A stretch of DNA of 21,020 nucleotides from Alphaproteobacteria bacterium (GCA_030746295.1 JASLMY010000062.1:1-21020); one strand, 5' to 3'; numbered from the stretch's first letter, positions 7,854 to 15,565 are shown. The notes: generated by a model not told the origin, from the letters alone. Numbers and translations are program-made.

Positions 7854-8999
7854 TCAGGCGAATTCCTTTTGAAGCGAACGGCTTATGACGACGTTTTGAA
7901 TCTCGTTGGCACCGTCGAGGTAGTGCGCGATCTTGGCCCCGGCGAGATGGCGGGCGAGCGGCGATGCGTGGTCCAGGCCCGGCGCGCCCATCACCTGCAT
8001 GCAATCGGCGAGCCCTTTGAGGGCGGCGCGGCTGGTGAACTTCTTGGCGTGCGCCGCCATCACCGATGCCGCCTCGCCCCGGTCGTAGAGCTCGGCCGCG
8101 CGGTAGCTCAGGAGCCGTCCGGCCTCGAGCTCGGTCGCGACGTCCGCCAGCATCCACTGCACGCCCTGGAAGTCGGCGATGCGTTGGCCGAAGGCTCGGC
8201 GCCTGCCGGTCTGGCGAAGCGCCTCCTCGAGGCCGGCGCCGAGCATGCCGCAGCACATCGCGGCGAGCACGATGCGGGCGATGTCGATGCCCTGCATCGC
8301 CGCCTTGAAGGCCTCGCCCGGACCGATGAAGAGCGCCTCCGGCCCGAGCCGGCAGTCCTCGAAGCGGAAGCCGCCGGTGCCCATCGCATGGGCGCCGAGC
8401 ATATGGTAGGGCGCCTCTCGGACGACCCCCGACGCCCCGGCCTCGACCAGGAAACAGGCGATGCCGCGCCAGCTGGCGGCGGGGTCGGTCTGGGCGTAGA
8501 CGCTCAGCACCTCGGCCACGGCGGCGTTGGTGATCCAAGCCTTCTCGCCGTTCAGGACCCAGCCGTCGCCGGTCGGCTGGGCCCGGGTCTCTATCGCCGC
8601 CGCGTCGCTGCCGCCGCCGCTCTCGGTCAGGAGGAATGCGCCGATCCGCTCGGTCGCGAGGAACGGCGGCAGGTAGCGCTCGATCTGGGCGGCGGAGCCG
8701 TTGCGGGCGATGTTGCCGGCCAGGTTGTTGTGCACCACCAGCGAGAAGGCGAAGGCCATGTCGGCCGCGGCCAGGACCTCCAAGATCCGTGCCGTCGCGG
8801 TGCCGCTGGCCCCGGCGCCGCCCAGCTCGCGCGGGACCAGCAATCCGGTCAGGCCCAACGCCGCCGCTTGCTGCCAGGCCTCGCGCGGCACCCGACGCGC
8901 ATCTTCCCAGGCGCCGGCGGCCGGCGCCACGACATCGCGCACAAAGTCGCGGGCCGCCTCGACGAGACGGCACTCGTCCGCCGTCAGGGCGGCCTCCAT
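7854..8999 (-). CDS. Acyl-CoA dehydrogenase family flavoprotein
   Basis: A 381-aa member of the acyl-CoA dehydrogenase family, with an N-terminal helical domain, FAD/substrate segments (FLLTESGGGSDAAAIETRA; WVLNGEKAWITNA) and a C-terminal helical domain. The RRAFGQRIADFQGVQWMLAD motif is typical. At the place of the usual catalytic Glu of the YEGT motif it has Asp362 (HYLDGANEIQ). The alternative Glu of isovaleryl-CoA dehydrogenases is also absent, as the helix reads DIARIVL. The reaction may thus be slower, or differ from standard alpha,beta-dehydrogenation. The ATG at 8999 has GGAGGAA (9012-9006) 6 bases upstream; the in-frame GTG at 9005 would lie too close to it. It is probably co-transcribed with the dioxygenase gene. 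Confidence 0.92.
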   Translation of the reverse strand: MEAALTADECRLVEAARDFVRDVVAPAAGAWEDARRVPREAWQQAAALGLTGLLVPRELGGAGASGTATARILEVLAAADMAFAFSLVVHNNLAGNIARNGSAAQIERYLPPFLATERIGAFLLTESGGGSDAAAIETRAQPTGDGWVLNGEKAWITNAAVAEVLSVYAQTDPAASWRGIACFLVEAGASGVVREAPYHMLGAHAMGTGGFRFEDCRLGPEALFIGPGEAFKAAMQGIDIARIVLAAMCCGMLGAGLEEALRQTGRRRAFGQRIADFQGVQWMLADVATELEAGRLLSYRAAELYDRGEAASVMAAHAKKFTSRAALKGLADCMQVMGAPGLDHASPLARHLAGAKIAHYLDGANEIQNVVISRSLQKEFA

Positions 9000-9073
9000 G
9001 GGCACTTCCTCCGCCTAATGTCTCGAGCGCACCATGATGGGTGAAACGTTCTGGATCGGCAAACCCGTCCGGG

Positions 9074-9239
9074 CTAGTGTCCCGAATCAGAAGTTCGCAT
9101 CACTTGCGGTAAGCGCCCGACGAACTTCTGATTCGATAAGGACACTAGCATCTATGTAAATCTAGTGTGGTTTAGGGATTTGAAGCTCCTCACGGTGCTT
9201 GCTCCAACAATGGGAGGAGCTTCAAATCCACCACACTAG
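9074..9239. repeat. 166-bp paired-palindrome element, copy A
   Basis: It comprises two different palindromes. The first (9074-9148) has 24-base arms, CTAGTGTCC plus CGAATCAGAAGTTCG, complementary except for a 4-base one-sided insertion (TTAT) in the right arm, with a 23-base loop. After a 13-base spacer comes the second (9162-9239), with arms CTAGTGTGG plus GGATTTGAAGCTCCTC, a 4-base one-sided excess in the left arm and a 22-base loop. All four arm ends carry CTAGTGT. The bulges lie on opposite sides, so the two palindromes face each other, as in bacterial interspersed mosaic (REP-type) elements. The element ends 4 bases before the stop codon of the c-di-GMP gene. A second copy lies at 11596-11761. 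Confidence 0.9.
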
Positions 9240-9243
9240 CGGC

Positions 9244-11493
9244 CTATTGGCGGCGGCTCTCGGCCCAGTCGACGAGGGCGGGGGCGGCGAGCGGCTTGGT
9301 GTAGTGGAAGCCCTGCACCTCGTCGCAGCCCATGTCGCGTAGACGGGAAAGCTGGGCGGGCTCTTCGACACCTTCGGCGACGACGGAAAGATCGAGGCTT
9401 CGCGCCAGCCGGATCACGGTCTCGACGATGGCCGCGTCAGCGGCATTGGTCGTCAGGTTGGCGACGAAGGTGCGGTCGATCTTGAGCCGCTGCACGGGCA
9501 ACCGCTTGAGCTGTGCCAGCGACGCATATCCGGTGCCGAAGTCGTCGATCGTCAGGTCGATGCCGAGATCGCGAAGCTGGGTCAGGCTGTCGAGGGTATC
9601 GTCGGCTCCGATCAACGCGCTCTCGGTGATCTCCAGTTCCAGCCACTCGGCGGCGAGACCGGTCTCTTGCAGGATCGCCCGCACCCGCTCGGCGAGGTCG
9701 CCCGCCTGGATCTGCCGTACCGACACGTTGACGGCGACGCTCCAGGGGCCGCGGCCGCCGTCCTGCCACGCCTTGGCCTGGCGGCAAGTGGCACGAAGCA
9801 TCGCCTCGCCCAGATCCTTGATCAGGCCGCTCGATTCCGCGACCGGGATGAAGACGTCCGGAAAGACCAAGTCGTGACCGGGCCGGTGCCAGCGCGCCAA
9901 CGCCTCGAGCCCCCGAATGCGGTCGGTGGCGAGGTCGATCTGGGGGTGGAAGTAGGGCTCGAACTCCTCGCGCACGATACCCAGACGCAGGTCGTTGAGC
10001 AGATTCTTGTGCCGGCGAACCTCAGTATGCATCGCCTCGTCGTAGAGCTGGAAGCTGCCGCGCCCGTTCGACTTCGCTTGGTATAGCGCCAGATCGGCCT
10101 TGCGCATCAGCTCCTCGACGCCGGTTTCATCGTCCGGATAGAAGGCGATGCCGATGCTGGCGCCGGTCTTGACGAGGCAGCCATTGATGGTGAAGGGCAC
10201 CGACAGGCTCTCGACGATACGTCGGGCGATGGCGCCCACGGGCTTGGCATCATCGAGGCTGGGCAGGATGACGGCGAATTCGTCCCCGCCCAGCCGTGCC
10301 GTGGTATCGGACGGCCGCACTGCGCTCTTCAGCAGTTTCGCCACCTCGACCAAGAGGGCGTCGCCGATCGGGTGACCGAAATGATCGTTCACCTGCTTGA
10401 AGTTGTCCAAGTCGAGCAGCACCAATGCCATGCGATCCTCATTGCGCTCGGCGCCGGCGAGCGCGGTTTCCAGGTCGCGGCGGAAAAGGTGGCGGTTGGC
10501 GATACCCGTGAGCGGATCGTAAAGGGCCATTTCACGGATGGTGTTCTCGGTCTCCTTGCGCTTCGTAATGTCGCGCACGACACAGGTGAACATCCGTTGG
10601 CCACGTATGTGCATGCCGCCGACCGAGATTTCGACGGGGATCTCGGCGCCGCTCTCGTGCAGGCCACGCCACTCCAACGGGACCAGATCCTGGCTGGCGC
10701 CCGGCCCGCTCACGGTCGCATCGGCACGGGCGAAGAGGGTGTCGGCGTCGAGTCCGCTGATCAGGGTGCCGAGATCGTTGTCCCTCAGTTGCGCATGGGA
10801 ATAGCCGAACAACCGCTCGGCGGCGGGATTGACGCTGTCGATACGGCCGCACTCGTCGCAGGTGATGATGGCATCGGCCACGGTGCGGACGATGGCGTCG
10901 ATCCGCGTCAGCTGCTCCTCGGCGCGTTCGGTCGCCGATTCCGCTTGTGCGCGCGCGATCGCCAGCTCGTCCGCCAATTGCACCAAGTTGGCGGTCTGCT
11001 GCTCATTGCGGTCCCGATCGTCCTCGAGCTCGAGAACGCGGTTTCGGAACCGTTCCGTCATCTCGCGCAGGTTCGTCTCGGCCAGCTTCAGCTCCGAGCG
11101 GTCGCGAAGGATACAGAGCCGGATCATGCCGCTCCCGGAGGCGACTTCCGAGGTGCGGAATTGGACCGGAAAGGGGGTGCCGGTTCGGTGTCGGCCGGTC
11201 AGGTCGGCGAGCTTGGGAATTGAGCCGCTGTCTTCGAAGAGATGCCGCGCCTCGATGTCTTCAAGCGCCAACAGGGTGTGCAGATGATGGCCGAGCAGCT
11301 CCGCCTCCGAATAGCCGAACATCCGCGTGATGGCGCCGTTTGCTTGCCGAATGCGCCCGTCCTCGTCGACGACGACGATGCCGTCGACCGTGCTGGCCAT
11401 GACCGCGCCGAGCAAATCGGTGCCGTCGTCCGCCGGGGATTGGTCCCGGCGCGGCCCGTCGTCGGGGTCGTTGACACTCATTTTCGGCTTCAT
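9244..11493 (-). CDS. PAS-PAS-GGDEF-EAL cyclic-di-GMP signalling protein
   Basis: About 749 aa, no membrane segment or signal peptide, so a cytosolic sensor. Order: PAS (about 28-135), helical coiled-coil (about 137-197), PAS (about 195-312), GGDEF (about 322-485) and EAL (about 500-745). The cyclase signature RLGGDEF is intact (402-406), with an RxxD inhibitory-site motif (393-396) 5 residues before it. The phosphodiesterase signature is intact: GLEALARW (EAL 530-532), NVSVRQ, DDFGTGYASL and the late VVAEGVE motif. Both activities look possible. The start is uncertain: ATG 11493 is used, but ATG 11481 and TTG 11511 are in frame and none has a clear SD. The gene is monocistronic and bracketed by the two 166-bp repeats. 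Confidence 0.94.
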   Translation of the reverse strand: MKPKMSVNDPDDGPRRDQSPADDGTDLLGAVMASTVDGIVVVDEDGRIRQANGAITRMFGYSEAELLGHHLHTLLALEDIEARHLFEDSGSIPKLADLTGRHRTGTPFPVQFRTSEVASGSGMIRLCILRDRSELKLAETNLREMTERFRNRVLELEDDRDRNEQQTANLVQLADELAIARAQAESATERAEEQLTRIDAIVRTVADAIITCDECGRIDSVNPAAERLFGYSHAQLRDNDLGTLISGLDADTLFARADATVSGPGASQDLVPLEWRGLHESGAEIPVEISVGGMHIRGQRMFTCVVRDITKRKETENTIREMALYDPLTGIANRHLFRRDLETALAGAERNEDRMALVLLDLDNFKQVNDHFGHPIGDALLVEVAKLLKSAVRPSDTTARLGGDEFAVILPSLDDAKPVGAIARRIVESLSVPFTINGCLVKTGASIGIAFYPDDETGVEELMRKADLALYQAKSNGRGSFQLYDEAMHTEVRRHKNLLNDLRLGIVREEFEPYFHPQIDLATDRIRGLEALARWHRPGHDLVFPDVFIPVAESSGLIKDLGEAMLRATCRQAKAWQDGGRGPWSVAVNVSVRQIQAGDLAERVRAILQETGLAAEWLELEITESALIGADDTLDSLTQLRDLGIDLTIDDFGTGYASLAQLKRLPVQRLKIDRTFVANLTTNAADAAIVETVIRLARSLDLSVVAEGVEEPAQLSRLRDMGCDEVQGFHYTKPLAAPALVDWAESRRQ

Positions 11494-11815
11494 GCTCGAA
11501 CTTTGCTGCAACTGCTATTGGGCGCCGTGAAAGATGTCGAGCCAGGGCGCCGCTATGATTTTCTACTCCAAAGTCTCTAACGAGTCGTAAAACCGCTAGT
11601 CTCCCGAATCAGAAGTTCGCATCATGTGTGGCAAGCGCCCAACGAACTCCTGATTCGATAAGGACACTAGCAACCCTTTGATTGTAGTGTGGTTTATGGT
11701 CTTGAAGCTCCTCAGGGTGCTTGCCCCAGTAGTGGGAGGAACTCCAAACCCACGACACAAGGCAGCAAGGGGCTGAGTGGCAGGGTCAACGACAACGGTA
11801 TGGGGAGCGCCGGGA
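11494..11815. other. Divergent intergenic region between the c-di-GMP gene and tmk
   Basis: This stretch of about 320 bases separates two divergent genes and should hold both promoters. About half is taken up by repeat copy B (11596-11761). The rest on the left (11512-11595) is more AT-rich than the neighbouring genes, which fits a promoter for the minus-strand gene, but I cannot name a reliable -35/-10 pair. On the right, 11762-11815 holds an in-frame GTG (11777) and the SD used for tmk. I see no other gene. Confidence 0.6.
11596..11761. repeat. 166-bp paired-palindrome element, copy B (decayed)
   Basis: A second copy of the 9074-9239 element in the same orientation and of the same length, with palindromes at 11596-11670 and 11684-11761. 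By eye the first palindrome matches copy A at about 68 of 75 positions and the second at about 64 of 78, while the spacer has diverged more. The first palindrome keeps most arm pairing. The second has several uncompensated arm changes (right arm GAGGAACTCC against GAGGAGCTTC) and has lost its CTAG ends (GTAG and CAAG). Copy B therefore looks like the older, degenerating copy. It lies about 100 bases upstream of the c-di-GMP gene and 54 bases before the tmk start. Confidence 0.88.
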
Positions 11816-12505
11816 ATGGGCATGCTGGTCGCGATCGAGGGAATCGACGGAGCCGGAAAAGGCACCCTGGCCGCGAACCTGATGGCCTTGGCCGAGGCCG
11901 AGGCCATCGATGCCCGCAGCCTTTCCTTTCCCCGCTACGAAGAGACCCGCTTCGCCAAGTTGATCGGGCAGTACCTGAACGGACGCTTCGGCGCCCTCGA
12001 CGAGGTGCCCGTGCATTTCGCGGCGCTTCTCTATGCCGGCGATCGATTGGAGAGCCGCGACGGCTTGCTGGCCCTTTTGGACCGGCACGACCTCGTCGTG
12101 TTGGACCGCTATGTGGCCTCGAACGCCGCCTACAATGCGGCCAAGTTCGAGCCCCACGAGCAAGCGGCCTTGATCGCCTGGATCGACGAGCTGGAATACG
12201 AGATCTTCGAGCTGCCGCCGCCCAGGCTCACCTGCCTTCTCAGCACGGCGCCCAAGGTCGCCGACCGCCTGGTGGCGCAAAAGGACGGGCGCGCCTATAC
12301 CGACGACACGCGCGACCTGCATGAAGCCGACCGCGGCTACATGGATCGGGTGGCGCAAGTCTACGAGCGGCTCGCCGCAGAGGACCGCCGCTCCACCTGG
12401 TTTCGCTGTCTGGCCCAGGACGAGGCCGGCGCCTTGCGCCCGCCCGAGGCGATCGCGGCCGAGGTCTGGGCACGAATCTCGGCCGAATTGTCGGCCGAGC
12501 GCTGA
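11816..12505 (+). CDS. tmk: Thymidylate kinase (dTMP kinase)
   Basis: A 229-aa P-loop kinase that phosphorylates dTMP to dTDP. It has the Walker A loop AIEGIDGAGKGT near the N-terminus, a YAGDRLES segment (dTMP-binding region) and VVLDRYVASNAAY, the DR(Y) motif typical of the family. Late in the protein a lid segment and DLHEADRGYMDRV occur. The length is slightly above the usual 205-215 aa. The divergent sequence and the absence of holB or DNA-replication neighbours suggest it may not be the organism's only Tmk. The start at 11816 has GGGGAG 8 bases upstream; ATG 11822 and GTG 11777 are in-frame alternatives. It converges on the amidase gene with only 4 bases between stop codons. Confidence 0.87.
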   Translation: MGMLVAIEGIDGAGKGTLAANLMALAEAEAIDARSLSFPRYEETRFAKLIGQYLNGRFGALDEVPVHFAALLYAGDRLESRDGLLALLDRHDLVVLDRYVASNAAYNAAKFEPHEQAALIAWIDELEYEIFELPPPRLTCLLSTAPKVADRLVAQKDGRAYTDDTRDLHEADRGYMDRVAQVYERLAAEDRRSTWFRCLAQDEAGALRPPEAIAAEVWARISAELSAER

Positions 12506-12509
12506 CTTT

Positions 12510-13793
12510 TCAGCCGGCCTCGGCCAGCGCCGCCTCCATCCAGGTGGCGACGCCGAGCAGGGCGTCGTCGCCACCGAAGGCGCCGATCGCCTGCACGCCC
12601 ACCGGCAGGCCGTTGGGCCCGACATGGCCCGGCAGAGACACCGCCGAGAGGTGCAGGAAGGTCCAGATCCGGTTGAAGAGGGGATCTCCCGTCGCCCCCA
12701 GGCCTTCCGGCGCCTCGCCGGGCGCGCTCGGGGCCAAGAGGGCATCGTAACCGGTCAGGATTTTGGCGATCTCCGCCTGGCAGGACCGGCCCAACGCCCA
12801 GGCCTCGGCGTATTGGGCGTGCGGCATCGCCAGGCCGGCCTCGATCAACTCGGTGATCCCCGGACTGAGGTCGCCCGGTGCCAGGCGGTACTCGGAGAGA
12901 TACGAGCGCGCGCCCTCGTAGGTCACGACGTTGTTTTGGGCCTCGACCAAGCCCGAGAAAGCCTCCGGTAGGTCGACCTCGTCGACCGCGGCACCGGCGC
13001 CGGCAAAGCGTTCGGCAGCGCCTTCCACGGCGGCATGCGTGGCGGCATCGGCCCGATCCCACTCGTAGGTCCGGCAGAGGCCGACCCTGGGCGCCGCGGT
13101 GGGCGACGTCGGCACCGCCGGTGCCCCTGTCAGTGCCGAGCGTAGCAGGGCCGTGTCCGCCACCGAGCGGCCATAGATGCCGAGCGAGTCCAAGAGCGGC
13201 GCGAAAGGTTTGATGCCGGCCATGGGCAGGTCGCCGAAGGAGGCCTTGTAGGCGGTGACGCCGCAGAACGAGCCCGGCCGGATCACCGAGCCGGCGGTCT
13301 GGGTGCCGTAGGCGAGCGGCACCATGAAGTCGGCCACCGCCGCGGCCGAACCGCTGGAGGAGCCGCCGGGCGTATGCGCCGGGTTGTGCGGGTTGCGGGT
13401 CTCGCGCGGGGTCGTGGAGGCGAATTCGGTCGTCACCGTCTTGCCCATGACGACGCCGCCGGCCCGCCGGATCAAGGCGACGCAGGCGGCATCGCCCGGG
13501 GGCCGGTTGTCCTCGTAGATGGGCGAGCCGTGGCGCGTCGGCATGTCGTGGGTATCGATGATGTCCTTGATCCCGACCGGCAGGCCGTGCAGCGGCCCCG
13601 GCCGCCCGTTCTCGTCCGCCGCGCGGGCCTGGGCCAGCACTTGCTCGGGATCGAGATGGCGCCAGGCGCGCACCGTCTCTTCCCGCGCCGCAATCCGGCC
13701 GAGACAGGCTTGGGCCAGGGCCTCGGCCGTGATTTCGCCACCGGCGAGGGCCTTGGCCGCGGCCGCCGCCGTCAGTTCGTTGAGTGCCGTCAT
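12510..13793 (-). CDS. Amidase (amidase-signature family)
   Basis: A 427-aa amidase-signature enzyme that hydrolyses a carboxamide to acid and ammonia. The Ser-cisSer-Lys triad is visible: Lys76 in VGIKDIID, the serine cluster GGSSSGS (144-149) with cis-Ser near 145, and nucleophile Ser169 in GTQTAGSVIRPGSFCGV. The block has GTQTAGS where GatA-type enzymes have GTDTGGS, which fits a free-standing amidase rather than a tRNA amidotransferase subunit. The length is at the short end of the family. The start ATG at 13793 has GGGAGGA upstream. It is the last gene of the minus-strand operon starting with the SDR gene and might release a carboxylic acid that the CoA-transferase could activate. Confidence 0.93.
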   Translation of the reverse strand: MTALNELTAAAAAKALAGGEITAEALAQACLGRIAAREETVRAWRHLDPEQVLAQARAADENGRPGPLHGLPVGIKDIIDTHDMPTRHGSPIYEDNRPPGDAACVALIRRAGGVVMGKTVTTEFASTTPRETRNPHNPAHTPGGSSSGSAAAVADFMVPLAYGTQTAGSVIRPGSFCGVTAYKASFGDLPMAGIKPFAPLLDSLGIYGRSVADTALLRSALTGAPAVPTSPTAAPRVGLCRTYEWDRADAATHAAVEGAAERFAGAGAAVDEVDLPEAFSGLVEAQNNVVTYEGARSYLSEYRLAPGDLSPGITELIEAGLAMPHAQYAEAWALGRSCQAEIAKILTGYDALLAPSAPGEAPEGLGATGDPLFNRIWTFLHLSAVSLPGHVGPNGLPVGVQAIGAFGGDDALLGVATWMEAALAEAG

Positions 13794-13820
13794 CGTCTCA
13801 TCCTCCCTCGGTCGTCGCGC

Positions 13821-14627
13821 TCAGCCGGACCACTTGGTGACCGGCTTCGCCTCGGCCTTGCCGTCGATCAGAACGGCGTCGACCCGCTCGTTGAAGAAGC
13901 AGACCAGGTCCTTGATCCTGGCGGCTTCGGCGATCGGCTCGGGATAGCTCCAGGCGATGTCCTCGAAGACCTCGCCGTCGATTTCCGCCGACCAGTAGGC
14001 GGCCTCGCCCTTGTAGGGGCAGGCGGTCCGGGTCTCGGTAGGCGTCAAGAGCGCCATCTCCACATCGCCTTTCGGCAAATAGTAGCGCGTCGGCAGCCCG
14101 GTCTCGAAGAGGAAGCGGGCATTCGTGCTGCGGGCGACGGTGCGGCCGCCAAGCACGACCTCGACCGGGCGCGAACTCGCCAATACGTCGATCCGAACAC
14201 GAGGGTCGCGGGCATGGACGAAGACCTCCTCGTCCTCTTCCCACCAGGAATCCATCCGGTCCCAGTAGAAAGCGAGGTAGCCCTCGATCTCCGCCACCTC
14301 GTCGAAGGGCGTTTGGTAGCTCCAGACGGCGTTCTCGGCGACGTGGTCGCCGACCTGAACGCTCCAATAGCTGGCCTCGCCCTTGAAGGGGCAGAAGGTC
14401 TCGTGCGCCGTCGGCTGCAGTCGCGCCATGGCCACGTCGTCGGCGGGGAAGTAGTAGACCGGCAAGTGCTTGGTCTCGTGCAGGCGCATGACCCGGATCG
14501 AGTCCGCAATCGTCTCGCCGGCGAAGACGCAGCGGACCCGCTTCTGGCAAGGCTCGAAGTGGACATCGTAACCGGGGTGCTTTGCGTAGGCGGACTGGCG
14601 TGGCTTGGCGCCGCTGGCGTCGTTCAT
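13821..14627 (-). CDS. Tandem DUF427 protein
   Basis: A 268-aa protein made of two DUF427 beta-barrel domains (about residues 25-125 and 145-250). The repeats are clear from matching segments: HLPVYYFPADDVAMARLQPT then FCPFKGEASYWSV in the first; PTRYYLPKGDVEMALLTPT then ACPYKGEAAYWSA in the second. Both units keep the CPxKGEAxYW motif. The biochemical role of DUF427 is not established. No signal peptide is seen, so it is likely cytosolic. The ATG at 14627 has GAGAGGA upstream, and the gap after the CitE-like gene is 11 bases, so it belongs to the same operon. Confidence 0.92.
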   Translation of the reverse strand: MNDASGAKPRQSAYAKHPGYDVHFEPCQKRVRCVFAGETIADSIRVMRLHETKHLPVYYFPADDVAMARLQPTAHETFCPFKGEASYWSVQVGDHVAENAVWSYQTPFDEVAEIEGYLAFYWDRMDSWWEEDEEVFVHARDPRVRIDVLASSRPVEVVLGGRTVARSTNARFLFETGLPTRYYLPKGDVEMALLTPTETRTACPYKGEAAYWSAEIDGEVFEDIAWSYPEPIAEAARIKDLVCFFNERVDAVLIDGKAEAKPVTKWSG

Positions 14628-14638
14628 GATCCTCTCCC

Positions 14639-15550
14639 CTAGTTGCCGCCGCCGCTCTTGGCCAGGCGGGCCTCGATCCGAGCCTGCCGGGCCAACAACC
14701 GCTCCGCCCGATCGACGATCGGGATGTCGATCATCTTGCCGTCGATCTCGAACGAGCCGCGGCCCTCTGCCTTGGCGGCGCGGTCACCTTCGATGATCTG
14801 GTGGGCGTAGTCGATCTCGTCCGCCGTCGGACCGTAGGCCTCGTTCAAGAGCGGCACCTGCGCCGGATGAATGCAGGACGCGCCCTCGAAGCCGAGCCGC
14901 CGGGCCCGCTGCACCATGCCGCGAAAGGCCTCGAGGTCGCCGTAGTCCGCCAGCGAGCCGATGAAGCCGAGGGCCAGGATGCCGGCGGCGTGCGCCGCGA
15001 AGACGCATTCCATGGTCGGTGTGAAGAGGCCGTCGGGCTCCGCCGCCATGCCGCAGTCGAGGGCGAAGTCCTCGGAGCCGAGGCTGAGGCCGACCATGCG
15101 AGGGTGCGCGCCAGCGATCTCGCGGGCGTGGAAGAGAGCGTCCGCCGTCTCGATCAGGGCGAAGAAGCGGGTATGGCCGACGGCCATGCCGCGCTCGGCC
15201 TCCAACTCGTCGACGATCTCGGCAATGGCACGGATGTGGCTCGCGTCTGCCACCTTGGGCAGCACCAGGGCGGCGACGGCGGGAGAGATCACCGCCTCCA
15301 AATCGGCGATCGCCAGCCGCCAGGGCCGGTTGATCCGGACCAGGACATCGGCGCCGTTACGCGAGACCTTGGCCGCAACGTCCGGCACCAGCTTCCGGGC
15401 GGCCGGCTTCTCGGCCGGCAGGACGCTGTCCTCCAAGTCGACGATGACGGCGTCGGCGCCGCGTGTGTGCGCCTTGTCGACGAAACGCTCGACGTTGGCC
15501 GGCACATAGAGCATCGAGCGCCAGACCGGCTTGGCAGCCATTTCGGTCAT
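14639..15550 (-). CDS. CitE-like CoA-ester lyase (HpcH/HpaI aldolase/citrate-lyase family)
   Basis: A 303-aa TIM-barrel lyase of the CitE/malyl-CoA lyase type. Such enzymes cleave or form a C-C bond in CoA thioesters such as malyl-CoA or citramalyl-CoA, using Mg2+. Visible elements are RSMLYVPAN near the N-terminus, VDLEDSV (38-44), VRINRP with Arg72, FALIETADAL with metal-ligand Glu134, GSEDFALD with Asp161, and the late GASCIHPAQV motif. The length fits free-standing CitE-like lyases. The start ATG at 15550 has AGAGGG about 10 bases upstream; ATG 15541 is an in-frame alternative. It follows the CoA-transferase gene by 15 bases, which suggests that the transferase supplies its CoA-ester substrate. 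Confidence 0.92.
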   Translation of the reverse strand: MTEMAAKPVWRSMLYVPANVERFVDKAHTRGADAVIVDLEDSVLPAEKPAARKLVPDVAAKVSRNGADVLVRINRPWRLAIADLEAVISPAVAALVLPKVADASHIRAIAEIVDELEAERGMAVGHTRFFALIETADALFHAREIAGAHPRMVGLSLGSEDFALDCGMAAEPDGLFTPTMECVFAAHAAGILALGFIGSLADYGDLEAFRGMVQRARRLGFEGASCIHPAQVPLLNEAYGPTADEIDYAHQIIEGDRAAKAEGRGSFEIDGKMIDIPIVDRAERLLARQARIEARLAKSGGGN

Positions 15551-15565
15551 TCTCTCAAGTCCCTC

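Noticed and set aside
7255..8973. Long minus-strand frame spanning both the dehydrogenase and dioxygenase genes
   Set aside because: Low-complexity Arg/Ala/Gly translation. The two recognised genes with motifs and SD sites are in other frames.
9074..9239. The clustered palindromes as a CRISPR array
   Set aside because: Only two different palindromes, each once, with one 13-base spacer. There is no regular repeat-spacer pattern and no cas gene.
9074..11761. Composite transposon or integron cassette carrying the c-di-GMP gene
   Set aside because: No transposase or integrase is present and no target-site duplication outside the copies is visible. The direct repeats are reported as an observation only.
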